This document shows, piece by piece, positions 12,101 to 23,817 of a stretch of 64,000 nt of DNA. The position numbers were made by a program, and so were the translations under genes. The notes under the pieces were generated by a model that was given only the letters and a program-made list of their open reading frames with translations, was not told the DNA's origin and made no database searches. The stretch spans positions 26,288 through 90,287 of the forward strand of contig JADHZB010000915.1 of assembly GCA_015657535.1 (NCBI GenBank). Direction: 5' to 3'. Positions within the stretch are counted from its first letter, which is position 1; every line of letters begins with the position of its first letter. The stretch comes from Nephromyces sp. MM_2019 (taxonomy: Eukaryota > Apicomplexa > Aconoidasida > Nephromycida).

Positions 12101-15100
12101 TTTAAAATATTAAATCCAGAATATTATTAAAAAAATGGGTTCTATTGCTAATCTAAAAGCTTGAAGAAAAATATTTTAAAACTCATAATTGCAATAACTG
12201 CAAATGAAGTACTTTTTATATGTTGGGCATTAAGTTCGCCAATCGTCCAAAGCCATTACTTTGCCTTTTCAAAAACAAAGAATCTTAGATATCTGCAAAA
12301 CATTTACAGGCGAAAGACTTTTGAATTTGCTGAAGACCTGCAGGGTTTTGGGAGCCTTTTTCATCATGGCCGTCAAAAATAAGTTAATCACGCGGGCACC
12401 TCTGAGTAGCTGACAGGTTAGTGCGAGCTACAGGTATTTCATGCTTCTCCACGACCTTTATGTCCCATCAGAATTTCAGAGACAATCAGTCAGCATACAA
12501 TTACTTAGTCCAATATGTCTCCCCTAGTGGAAACTGTCATTTGGTCATAGTAATAAGTTATGGATGACGATGTTCCGTCTCTCCAGAAAGAATGTCAAGA
12601 CTTTATTCAGCGACAAACATCTTGCCGAAGATTGAGTTTCAATGAAGAAAATCCAGCATCACGGGTTAACAACCTGCAAAGCAGTGGTTCTTAGGTCATT
12701 GGCATGTGCTACAGGCGATATCCTCGTACCCTAGGTCGGGATGTGAGTGAACCAGAGAGTCGGCTAAATTTTCAGTGTGTCTGTACTATTCCTGATAAAA
12801 AAATTGGCGTGATTAACCATTGTTGGAAAAGAACAGGCATTTCTAGTATAACTTTTAAGCTTGCTTCCCCGGCTAGAGGCTGTCTTACCCAACTCTTTTG
12901 ATATATTAGTATGCAAAGCAACGCCATTGAAATGCCGAAAAGGCACTGTCTGGCATTAGCCCATCAATTAAGCAACTCTCTGCGATTGAAGGAATTTCAG
13001 TAGCAACTGCAATGCGATATGCAGGCTGTTGTTTGGCACGTCAATGCGTGGGCACATTTTATGTCGACTCACTGGAGAAAGCTGGCTAGGCACGTCGACT
13101 GAAAGGAGCTAACGAGCATACTAAATGCTAGTCATGCCTTATGGTTACCTAATTTTATTTTTTTAACAAAAATGACAAAAAAATGTATTGATGACAAAGA
13201 ATATTTACTGTAAATATTGAACTAAAGCTTCTAATGCCATTGAGTTATAGGCCCTTAATAAGAACACCAGCTCCGTCAAGCTGGTATAATATTTTATGCT
13301 ATTAATAAAGCCCTATCGGCCATAATTCTCTAAAAGCTATACTATAACCAGAATTCGACTTAGTTTATAAGTTGGCAGGCTAATCCTTCGTAGAATTATC
13401 CCTGGAAAATTATATGAAAGCACGTTGCTAGGCACTGTGAAAGTTGAAATTTTACCGCTCCAATGAATTAAAGTTTATGACGAATATGATTTTTTATAAT
13501 TTATCGCAGGCGACTTGCTGCTTACAGCACTATATCTATATGCCTCATGCATGTGGTACAAATTTTGTGCGATATCGCAACCATACTATGATTGCCTTCG
13601 TTAATTATCTATGCCCATCGTTTTTACCACCAAAGAACACTTATTTTTTGCTTTTTAATAGTATTCGTTCTTCTAGTATTCAAGAAAAAAGCTGCATAGT
13701 GGATGCAGTATACTCAAATTTTATTTACTCTTTCCTTTTATTTTTTTTCATGCCATCAGGCAGGCTAATATTGAAACGTTGGATTTTAGTAGCCTGAGTT
13801 GTTCATCATGAAGCAGGCAAGGATTACGTATACACAGATTCTGTGAGAATGAAGCTTAGTAGCTTAAGCTTACGAAGGCTCTTAAAGCCTCAACGGGGGG
13901 CACCCTGAAACCTCAGAGACTTTTATTTGCTGGAAATTTGTTGACTTAGCTTTTAGATTACTAAAGATGCTCGTACTTTCTGCTCAGGAAATCATTTTAC
14001 ACGATTTTCAGTGCTTCAAAGACTTTTCACCGGCGAGAATCGTGTATAGAATCCTTTTGAGACTGTCACTAAGATATTCATTAACGCCATGCTGAGGCAC
14101 GTAGCATCATACCTCAAGAAAGCACTGAGTGCGATATATACGCATCGCAGAACTCTACATTTTATGAGGTACAATTTCCCATACCCACTTGTTGACCACC
14201 TCTTGAAAGTGGTATACCTCGTCAGTAACCCTTGTTATAACAGGCTATCTTTTTAGCAGCATAGTGCCTCCCTGTGTTCTAGCGCATCACAGCTTACATG
14301 CTACAAAAACCCTTCGAAAGAGAAATCACGGGAACTCTTGAAAAAGTGCTCTCATCGCTTTTCCTATTTGGCGTTGAAAACAGTAAGTTTCAGAAAATTA
14401 GCCTTAGCAGGAACCTCAATTCATAAATATTGAAGCATAGCCTTAGCTTACTAAAAGAAATACTTTACTACTATTTTCCCTTTACATACGTGTTCAGCGA
14501 TACTTCTAACAGCAGGCAGGAGCACGTTATTCAATCATTCTTTTTCGGCTCGGATATATACCTCGATTAGAAATAAGAGGATCAAAATACACCACACTTC
14601 GAGTGCGTTCAAGCGCAGGATACTTGTATTTATATACCAAAAGCAAAGCACGCTGTAGCAGAAGTACATCCTTCCAATAATTTTGTATTCTCCAATTGCA
14701 AGAAAACAGATAGAAAAAAAGGCAAAATCTGAAAATAAAATATTTCCTCCATCTAGAAACAACTTAGCAATGAGCTGCTTAAATATCTACACTGCGAAAT
14801 TCGCAAATTCACGCGTACTGAACTTATACTAGAGTACGCTTAAAGGGTCCAGAAAACATACCACCAGCACCTGTTGGCAGGATTTTTGTATTAGCCAGCA
14901 TTTAACTAGAATTTGACTCCAGCAGTTAGCTTCTAATATAACAAATCTTGAAGTTGCTCCAGTATACGATGTAGCGCTGCTTATTTCGAAATTTAAAAAA
15001 ATTTTACATGCTGAAATACTGCTTATTATGCTTATTCTTGCATTCTTCGTATCCTTTCAGAAATATTTTATCATAGCTTTAACACTGAGTTAGTTCACGT

Positions 15101-15950
15101 GGTGACAAATTCGGATTTTGCTGCATAAACCATAGCAGCTAAAGTATATATTTCTCTATGTGATCGTGAGTTCAAACACTATGCGGTTATCCATTTATGC
15201 AGCGGCCATTGTATTCATCGCGGTATCTACTGTTTTACTGTCAGATTCTTCAATGCTGTAAAAAAATCCCGCCTTACTGAGGCCCGAATGTAATTTAGTA
15301 GGTATATTTATCGGTAAAGTACGAACAGCGATTCCCTGTGCAGAATTTGTTCCTCTAAATCGACGTATTTCACGCCAATTGTCATCGGATTCCGAGAGCA
15401 ACTCCTCATCTGAAGGCTCTCCAGAGTTGGAATAGGATGAATTACTTTCTTGCTCCATGGGGAATTTGGAGATAGGATTGGTACCTTCAAGGTAGTCCTG
15501 TCCTAGTTCAGGAATATAAGGAATAGATTCCATATTATTTTTAGCGTCAGAAAAGTGAGATCCCACTATTGAAGAGGCCATCTCCGCGAGAGATACAGAT
15601 GGGTATTGCCCCAGTGTATCCTGTAAGGACGTATCACTGTCTGGGTCTTCGTTATCATTTTGTGTACTACAGCTCTTGTTCTTACTACCTGCCTTACTGT
15701 GTAATTTGTTTGCAAAACCTGTACCGGATCGTTTCCCATTAGGGAGGTTGAAAGAACCATCATACGGAAGATTCCCTGAATAATTGCCACGGCCTCGACG
15801 ACCAAAGCTAAGCCTGGCAGCTACTTCTAATCTCGGTACCTTTCCTCTTTGTGGTTTCAATAAAATCCACATTACCGGCTGTGAGCCAGAATGACCGTGA
15901 TATTCCCCCAGTCTTGCACCAGTCGATGCGGTAGAATAATCGTTACCCAT
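9140..15950 (-). CDS. Probable multi-pass membrane protein, about 16 exons, family not recognised
   Basis: Not recognised. Best exons (high to low): 15950-15278, 14728-14593 (or to 14562), 14363-14311, 14230-14031, 13793-13729, about 13253-13210, 13098-13073, 12949-12818, 12673-12619, 12427-12308, 12085-12049, 12022-11993, 11873-11642, 11512-11386, 10018-9912, 9269-9140. Most junctions agree in phase; the 13253 exon's donor, the 14593/14562 donor choice and the 12022/11873 join are unsure. The first listed exon encodes a hydrophilic, Ser/Asn/Glu-rich domain of about 224 residues. After it come several hydrophobic segments, such as FAFFSICFLAIG, MYFCYSVLCFWYI, CLFGISMALLCILIY and TPCIAFFLISITALYYLAHL. 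The tail is basic and then Pro-rich. The ATG at 15950 gives MGNDYS, which resembles an N-myristoylation site, but the frame is open upstream and further exons are likely. The apparent stop at 15195 would be read-through into the intron after 15278. I assign no function. Confidence 0.45.
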
Positions 15951-18887
15951 GCTTGTCACTTTAGCCTGCCTTATCTCTTCGCCGCGTGTGAGAATTGAAA
16001 ATAGCGTTAAAATTAGCTGAGATAAATTGTAAGATGAGCTTTTGATGAATTAGTAAACGTAGGAAATACTTTCTGATTGAGAGTCGATACCACACAGGGC
16101 AAGAATACTGATCAGATTGACCTAAGCTTGCAGAATTACAATGTGATCTTACTACTCAAAAAATTTGAGTGAGATGGCAACATCGTATGTGAAACCTCGA
16201 GGCTACTCGGAGTAACTAATGCCTCATAGGTTTATGCTACGTTTGGCAAGTCAATTTAATGCAGACGGTTACTCAAATTCAGATAAAAATAAGGCAAGGA
16301 AAAAGCCTCATCTCTTTGTTGCTAGGGCACCCCTCGCACTATCACATGGGAAAAATTGGTACAGAATGGTGCTATGCATCAGTGACGAGCAATGGGAGCA
16401 TAACAGATGGGAACCGTGACATCAAGAAAAATTTAGGGGGTAACTATACACAGCATAGCCATGTACAAAATAACTGCAAAAGATGAACTGGTTTATTCTG
16501 GAGATATTGAGTCTTTAGTGCAAAACTAGGGGAAAATATTTCGATTCTGGAATCTTAAAAGGGTTCTGGCTTAGATTGCTTCCCTATCCTATTGTCCTAA
16601 TCCTAGACTGTACTACGAAGGAGCGCACGGATGAAGTTAGGCAGGATTTCATAACACCATCTGCAGCGCGTTCATTAAGGCTTCAGAGTCTAAGCAGGCA
16701 TGCTATCCAGCTCTACTTAACGTACTATACTTTAAAATGTAAATGTCAAATATAATTCTGAAACAGCTTCATGTATCTGACAAAATATGCCAGAGTATAG
16801 GTGGCACAAAATTTAATCCAGCAATTTAAAAAAGGAAAAATGTCCACATTATCGTTCACGTAATTATATCGCTGCCGACATAGCTTTATGAATATGAACT
16901 GTTATTAAAGCTTGAAAAAGTGCAGTTATTATATCGTTTTAGCGGAAAAAAAATGCAGGTCAGAGATTACCCAGGTATTATCATTTCAGTATACTGATGG
17001 GGTAACTTTCAGTCACGGCTTAATATCTGCTGACCCTGGAAGCTTTGTACATTGCCCTGTAACTCATTCATTTTGTGGCATTATAGTATTCTTGCATGTA
17101 TCATCACCGATTAGAAGTGATGAATCTAACTTTTTTGTCAAAACGCAAGTCGGTGCTGCGCTACCCATCCCCCTAACCCAAAGAATAAAGGGTTGCAGCT
17201 GATGCTTTTTTAAGAAACAAATATGGAAAGTATAGTAATACCATTTTAATTGTGGAGCTCAGTTCAGCCATAAACGCTAAGTGTCTCTTACCCCAGTGTT
17301 TTACATAAGCTAAAGAAGTATGCAATTATAGATGCCCCTTTCATCAAGAAAAAATACGGAACCCAAAAAGCAAGCAAAATGGACTAATTTTCAAACGAAT
17401 TTCCACTTTACATTGACAATAAAAGCCAAATAGAAAGAAATTTTTGCGTAATCAATAGGATTTTCATCTCATAGCCATGAAGAGTGGTACGGAAGCAGAA
17501 GTGAATTAATACTTCTAATATATTGAATGTGCCGCATAGAACCAATGGCATAACTGTGAGCTATTCTAGTTTTTGATAACTGTATACCACGAGAGTGATA
17601 CGAAGCGATCGCTCACTTCATTTTCCTGAAGATCAGACTTGTTGCTCGAAATAGCTCCTACAAACGAGAAAGAAAGCATGCATGGAGAAAGTGTCACTCG
17701 AATTCTTTAACGCTCTTTTGAAAGTTTTGTTTTTTTACGACTGAATTTCACCTATCATTGACAGGACACAAAGAAGCATACTTAATTTATACCAAGCAGT
17801 GCGCGTTGAACAACATTATCTTGGCTTCGAAACAAATTTTTGGGCAATAGCTTATTCGCAGTGCTTTATCGAATGTCAAAAAGCTGCGTGGAATTTTCAA
17901 AGTAGAAGCCTGCAATAAACCAGAATGAATGTGGCTATACGCAAGCTTTTTTTTCGCAGTATTAGCAAAGACGAATAAAGTAATAAGGGAAAAAGCATCA
18001 ATTCCAGAAACTTAAACGATGTTAATTGCCACATCACACTTTGCTATTATTATATATGATATCACACTTATCCCAGGCCTGTACAAGCACTTCATGATTC
18101 GCAGATGCTGGGTCAATTCTTTATGTGGCCACATATATCCGGCATCTATAAATTTTAAACTATTAGCTGATTGAGTTTAAACCTACCAAGGAAGGACGTG
18201 TACATATTAAGAGTCTTCGCTGAAACAAGGCTCTAATTAAATTGCACTTATGTACCTAGACTTTCTTCATAATTCAAATAATCTAGAGCGTATGAGCTAA
18301 ATAAAAAGTGTGTAAAAACTTCAATACTACTGCTGCCATAAAAATGGGGAGTTGAGCCCACATCAAGACTCAACTTGATTCGATAGAATATGCCTTTTAG
18401 CTAAAACTTGATTAGACGCTATATTCATTGATGCTAGCACGTAATAACGATGCTTCAACAAGACTATTCGCTGAATTGCTTCGAAAGTATACAGGATAAG
18501 CAGTTGATTGTTGTATTTATCATTTCAGTTAAACTTGATTGCTTAATACGGAAAATTATAACCCTCCATAAATATTGTGTACATTATTCGTGTGCATCTC
18601 AGCTCACATAAAAGAATTGGAGTTTTGTTGAACAATCCTGAAATCTCAGGTACGGCCATGATTACACACAAATACTAAAGAGCTTGGCTCATTCTATGGC
18701 CTGCGTCCTCGTGATTAAACTAGTATTGAATTGTACTAGCTTAATACTGAAGTGTAAAAGTACTAGGTAGTTCACAGGGTTTAATACCTTTGGTAGAAAA
18801 CATATTGATTCTCTAACCAGCTTAATCAGCAATTCACAAGGGACTAAGTAAGCATAAGTATAGGTAGCTGAATCAGGGCAATAGTAG
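15951..18887 (-). other. Exon-like segments, probably the 5' part of the gene ending at 9140
   Basis: Several minus-strand stretches are open and flanked by plausible AG acceptors and GT donors in agreeing phase: 18887-18788 (34 codons, hydrophobic), 18637-18608, 18470 to about 18375 or 18440, 18219-18187, 17909-17793 (39 codons, beginning ASTLKIPRSFLTFDK) and 17657-17617. Shorter candidates follow down to about 16490. The frame of the 15950 exon also stays open up to an acceptor near 16021 and reads LILTLFSILTRGEE. These could be the N-terminal half of the 9140-15950 gene or a separate gene. No start codon was settled and no domain is recognisable. Confidence 0.35.
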
Positions 18888-20213
18888 CTAAGCAATTAGA
18901 CAATCTCCTTTTCAGTGCATTAATGTTAAACAGTTGGACAATCGATATTCATGGTTTCAACTTTATCTAAAAGGCAGTATTGCTATTCAATCATGCCGCG
19001 GGGATTTTGATTGCTAGTAGGCAATATAGCGACGCTCATGGCAAATTCACTTTTTCATGCGGTCAAATGTTTCTAGCACGCTTGAATGTGATTCAAATAA
19101 AATAGTTTTCCATAAAGCGTTTTCGATATTTCAAGGCAACCCCCTTGACCTAAGCAAGCCTAACCGCAAATTTTAGAATTATGTAGTAAATATTTTGCTT
19201 CTATGGTGAAAGATGGTTTTTTTTGCTTAATGAAGTTTTGAAAAAATTATTAAAGCGCCAAACACTCACGTAAAGCATGCCTTTAAAACTAAGAGTATGG
19301 CTTTTGATCCGCCCTTGGCTTGTGAACGCTCATAACTTTTAAAAAATGGAGTGTTTATAGTATCCCGACAGTTTCCTTCTTCAAAATTTTGAAAACTCCA
19401 TCGTTATATATATGTGCGCTGATAGTGGCTGTTCACTATTAAGTAATCATGGTATCTTCTATATTTCTTCAGAGAAAGAGATATATATATATATCGCATA
19501 CTTTTTTTTTTAAAGTACCGGCTTAGTAGAAGTTTTCAGCTGCTTAGCAACTTGAAGTTGCGCGTTTATCATCGTGTCTTGCATGTGGTTAAGGTCTAAA
19601 CATAAGTTTCTCTATAAAGATAAACGTGAAAATTGCTCTGCAACTATAAAGTGTGAAATTTGTTCGTTATTTGCCTCTATATCGTAAGTAACCGTCTGCC
19701 TTCCAGTTTGTGTAAGTCTCAAAATTTTAGGCAGTGTGTCTGCCGAATTTGTTTGCCCCGGCGTGGATAATCATTGCAGTTTCACTTATATCTTCGATGT
19801 ACTTCAGGAGCTGCTATGCAGACGTCATATTGTTTTAATAGTTTTCTCAGGATAAATTTATAGCTTCATTTCATTATATTCCAAATGTCAATATTTTATT
19901 TACCAATCGCCAATAATGTTATTATTTTATGCATTTCTGTGAGGATACCGGCGTTATAAAGTTAAGAAATTCGTCATTTCACCAGTCTTTGTTACGCAGG
20001 ATTCATCTATGTTAATGTTGGTGACGATTTACATGGCTTATATATTCGTCTGGACATTGCTAGTTTGAATTTACATTCATTTTCCCTCGTATTTCAGAGG
20101 ATAATCAAACTTATTATTCTCTAAAGTTGAAAGAATCATTCAACTTTTTCCTAGCTGTGTAATTTAATGTCACACCTAATTTGTGGTAATCGAGATATTT
20201 TGCCGGTATCACC
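18888..20213. other. Divergent intergenic region
   Basis: It lies between the minus-strand exon cluster and the plus-strand gene starting at 20214, so both promoters should be here, and possibly the first exon of the minus-strand gene. It contains a short (AT)n run near 19480-19494. No further features are supported. Confidence 0.4.
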
Positions 20214-23200
20214 ATGGCCAGCATCACTTTTAATAAAACGGAAAGAAAGGAAGAAAAGGGGGCTAGATCATTCTATTCAAATAGCACAGTGCAGCTTTTT
20301 ATGATTTTTTTAATACTTGGAGCCTGTGCCTCCTATGCTCTCTACTTTTGGTATCCTGGACAATTGGCTCTCAAGCACGAACCACGATATATGCATAAGA
20401 AATCTCAAATAGCTTTAAAGGAACCCAAAAAATTACAAGCTGCAACAGAAGAAACACATCTTCATGATGTAAAACCTCGAGCATTGCTACTAATGTTTGA
20501 CCCAACTGCTATGCTTAAGCCTCTAACGGACCTAGCCAACGATGGGATGAGGCTTTTTCAAAACATTGGTGATCCAAGTAAATTAGCGCCAAATAATCAA
20601 AGGGTTAGATCAGAGCTACCTGACGCAGCCAGCGGAAAAGATGGGGTGTATTTCAAAACAGAATACGGTAACTTTGATGTCTTACCAGGCGAGCTCCACG
20701 TTGGTGTCATGAACGATATTTTATCTCCAGATTCCATAGAACTCTCTAGTGAATTTTTTGAATTTTTGTTCTTCCAAACAGTTGAGAAGTACCTCACACA
20801 GGAGCAGCAAGCGGCCCTGGACTTACTGAGTCCAAAGGGGCGAGAAGATCTACTGAAGCATATTGAAGCTAATATCACACCTACCATACTGGAGCTGCAG
20901 CAAAAAAATTTCCCAAACATAACGATGGCACAGCAGCTGGTCGTTGAAGACATAGAGTCCACTCTTCAAAGCAACAGCGCAGCTAACTGGTCTTTCCCAT
21001 TCAAAGAGTTTGTTAACGCTACTCTAGAAGGTGGACCTTTTCCCACGGTTGTACCTTTCCAGCAAGGTCCCCTGCCTAATTTCCGACGGGAAATTTGGTG
21101 CAATCCAGCGTTAGTTAAAAAATTTTATAACGGCAGAAATAGGAATTATTTTGTTTTTCTTCCTTAAAGCTCTTTCTCTGGGTGAAAGCAAGCTTGAACT
21201 ACTATTCATAGCTATAATTACCCTTGCACGGAAAATATATTTAACAATTTTAACTTCTTGCCCAAAACCCGAAAAAATGTTGCTACTCTGTTGACTACTC
21301 TGCCTTTCCCTAATAATTTTTAGGATACATCCATGCGTCAGCGCTTCCGCGCTGCTTCTAGATGTCGGATATCTGATGACACGAGTATATGAGGAATCCT
21401 ATTTGGGTAAAACTCAATTAAGGCTAGCGAATTTTTTAGAGCACGATGTCGCATCAAGAGTTCTAGACCCGGAAATCGATGACACCCTGGTCTTCTTTCT
21501 ACAGCAAGCCATGGCAATTGAAATGCTTGAGTCCATTCTCTTTGCAATAGAGCCTCTGACAACCTACAATACTGTGAACTACCCACTTTGGACCTTGGCA
21601 CTAAATGGGTCAGCACTCGTGTATGAGACTGCCGGAATCCTTGCCAGGACAGATAGCAGACGACAGGTAAACAGAGGCTGAGAAATTCTAATTTGGAGGG
21701 AATTCAGGAAGTAGAATATCAAAGATGTTAGTATCATTTCTGGATAATTACATAAGCATGCCACATATATTAATGCAAAATTTTTCATGCCAAAAGTTAG
21801 ACTTAGGATTTTTTGTATTGCGGAGCAAGTAGCTAAGCAGGTGCTACCGTCATTTAGCATGTTTACAAATATTCAGGAAGCGGTTGCCTAATCTAATAAA
21901 GGGGCCCCAGATTTTTTCTGGGCCTCTCGCTCTGATAATACCACCAAATGACATAGAATAAATAGAGGAATCTGCAAATAATATTTTTATTGTTCTAAAA
22001 GCATACTTGCAGGCCGATCAGCTAATAAAGGATAGGATAAGATCCGCCATTATGTGCAGACTTTTTAACGGCCGCCTACCAAACTGCGTCCCATTCAATG
22101 CCCTAGAAATAATCCCTACCATGGGCCCAATATCACGAGAGATAGTATTTGATCCAGTCTCCGGGTTTATACAATTCGTATATATTTTTGGATTCTCTGC
22201 ATCGTGCACATTCCAGGTAATAATAGATGCAAGCAGCTTTTCGGAAGCTTAGTGTGATGATCAAATTTTTTATTTGGTACCCTTTTAGAGTTGCAATTGG
22301 TATCTCTTATAGTTTTGAAGTATTTTAAAAGAAGACTAGCCTTCCTTTGTTTTAGTTATTATATATGCGTTCCATATAGGTTAAGAAGTCATCAAGATAT
22401 TCTAAATCTTTGGCTACGTACTTTAATGGTTTCTCTATTTGCCGAGCTTCAAACTTTTTTCGCCTCGCAGAATTCTTGTATATCGGGGACTTCAGCGCTA
22501 CAACCAGAAAATTTTGATGGTTTGTACGTCTTATTTGGCTTGGGAACCAATAATTTTCCCATCTATATTGCATTGAGAGTTTTTTTTTCCATTTCCGCCT
22601 TGAATACGCTTTACCTATGGCAAGGGGTGACTTCTATTAACCCAAATAATCCCGCAGTTGGTGGCTGGGCTTTTATCTCTCCTCAGCAGCCAGAGAATAT
22701 TTTTGCGGCTAGTGAGGTACGAATCTGATTTTTACTAGTGTATGCTTAATGTAGTACAAGCAAAATGAGTTTATAATTAAGCCATGGTTACCGCAGCGAT
22801 AGCGATCGCATTATATATTCTCGTGATGCCTGCTGAAAAAGCAAGATGGCAGGAGTGTATATCCTTGTCTTAGATTATGGAAAAATTAATGCAGTATCAA
22901 ATAATTTGCAAGATATTACAGTTAGCCTCCAACTGGCCTTCAGCTCGCGCAATTAACGCGATATACATGCGTTTCCATGTATAATTATACATTTTTTTGC
23001 TAGCTTCAAATGCTGTTGGCTTGCAGAAAACATGCCAAGGGATTTTTTTGCTTGTTTTTCTCAGCGTTCGCTACCTCCATTCGCTTACATATCTGGAATT
23101 TCTCCGGTAAATACCTGCTCGTTATCACCTCCACAGCCTATGGTCGCTGATAATACTACCTGGCCTATTTGTATGGATATCACTAATAGATGGAGATTGG

Positions 23201-23487
23201 CTAGATTGACCGATCAAACTTGTAATGGGGTAATATTTGATGGGATTTGCACTTTCCCTATAGTTGCTCAAACATTTGGTACTAATCCTACCGTGCCGGG
23301 AAGATTTGTAGAAGAATCTGAAATTGAATTGCACGATTTCTACGGAGAAGATGTCGCTGATGAATCAATTACTGGGTTTTCTGACAACTCTGCAGACTCA
23401 AATTACGGTGCATTACCAATTAAAATCTTAGCAGGAAAGGATTTGGGAGGAATAAGCATTCCTCCACCCTACATATTCAATTTGTAG
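20214..23487 (+). CDS. Predicted type II membrane glycoprotein, 5 exons, family not recognised
   Basis: Model: 20214-21097, 21324-21666, 22013-22216, 22291-22711, 23027-23487; phases agree and give 770 aa. A basic, charged N-terminus of about 27 residues precedes one hydrophobic segment (LFMIFLILGACASYALYFW, about 29-47). The rest is hydrophilic with many N-glycosylation sequons (NITP, NITM, NWSF, NATL, NGSA, NTTW) and scattered cysteines, so a lumenal or extracellular domain of about 700 residues is likely. No C-terminal anchor is seen, which argues against a CD36-type topology; I first considered that family and dropped it. The exon 1 donor (GTGCAA) is weak but is the only one found in phase. 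The start of exon 4 is unsure, because an acceptor at 22378 opens another frame. The donor at 22712 (GTGAGG) was chosen over one 5 bases downstream because only it keeps the last exon open. The ATG context (caccATGG) is good. Confidence 0.7.
21903..21924. repeat. GC-rich hairpin in an intron
   Basis: GGCCCCAG and CTGGGCC are separated by ATTTTTT and can pair with one bulged C. It lies in intron 2 of the 20214 gene. Such a GC-rich stem is unusual in this AT-rich sequence, but it may be chance. Confidence 0.5.
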
Positions 23488-23817
23488 CTTATCTTCAAAA
23501 AAAGGGAATATAATATCTTCAGAATTAACGGTATCACCTAAATCTTTCTTAAGTGTAAACATGGGAGTAAAGAAACCCATTATTTTTCAGATATACGCAG
23601 CTTTGAAACTAGCACAGCGCCACGTTATAGAGTTGTGAAAACTGCGTACAAATACAGTGCTACAAAGCAAGTCATTTTAGTGGTAAGCCACTCTAGCCCA
23701 TATTTTGGTCCACCATATGCAAGGAAATAAAACGGAAAATTTGAATAAACAGATTCAAAATTTCTAAGCTGTTATGTGATATATTGTATGTAGAATAATC
23801 TAAATCCCGGCATTACT

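Noticed and set aside
15195..15277. C-terminal end of a 254-codon minus-strand ORF
   Set aside because: A GTAAGG donor at 15277 joins in phase to a hydrophobic exon at 14728, so the last 27 codons are more likely intron read-through.
20214..23487. CD36/LIMP-2-like scavenger receptor
   Set aside because: No second membrane anchor and no family motif could be pointed out; only the N-terminal anchor and sequons are shared.
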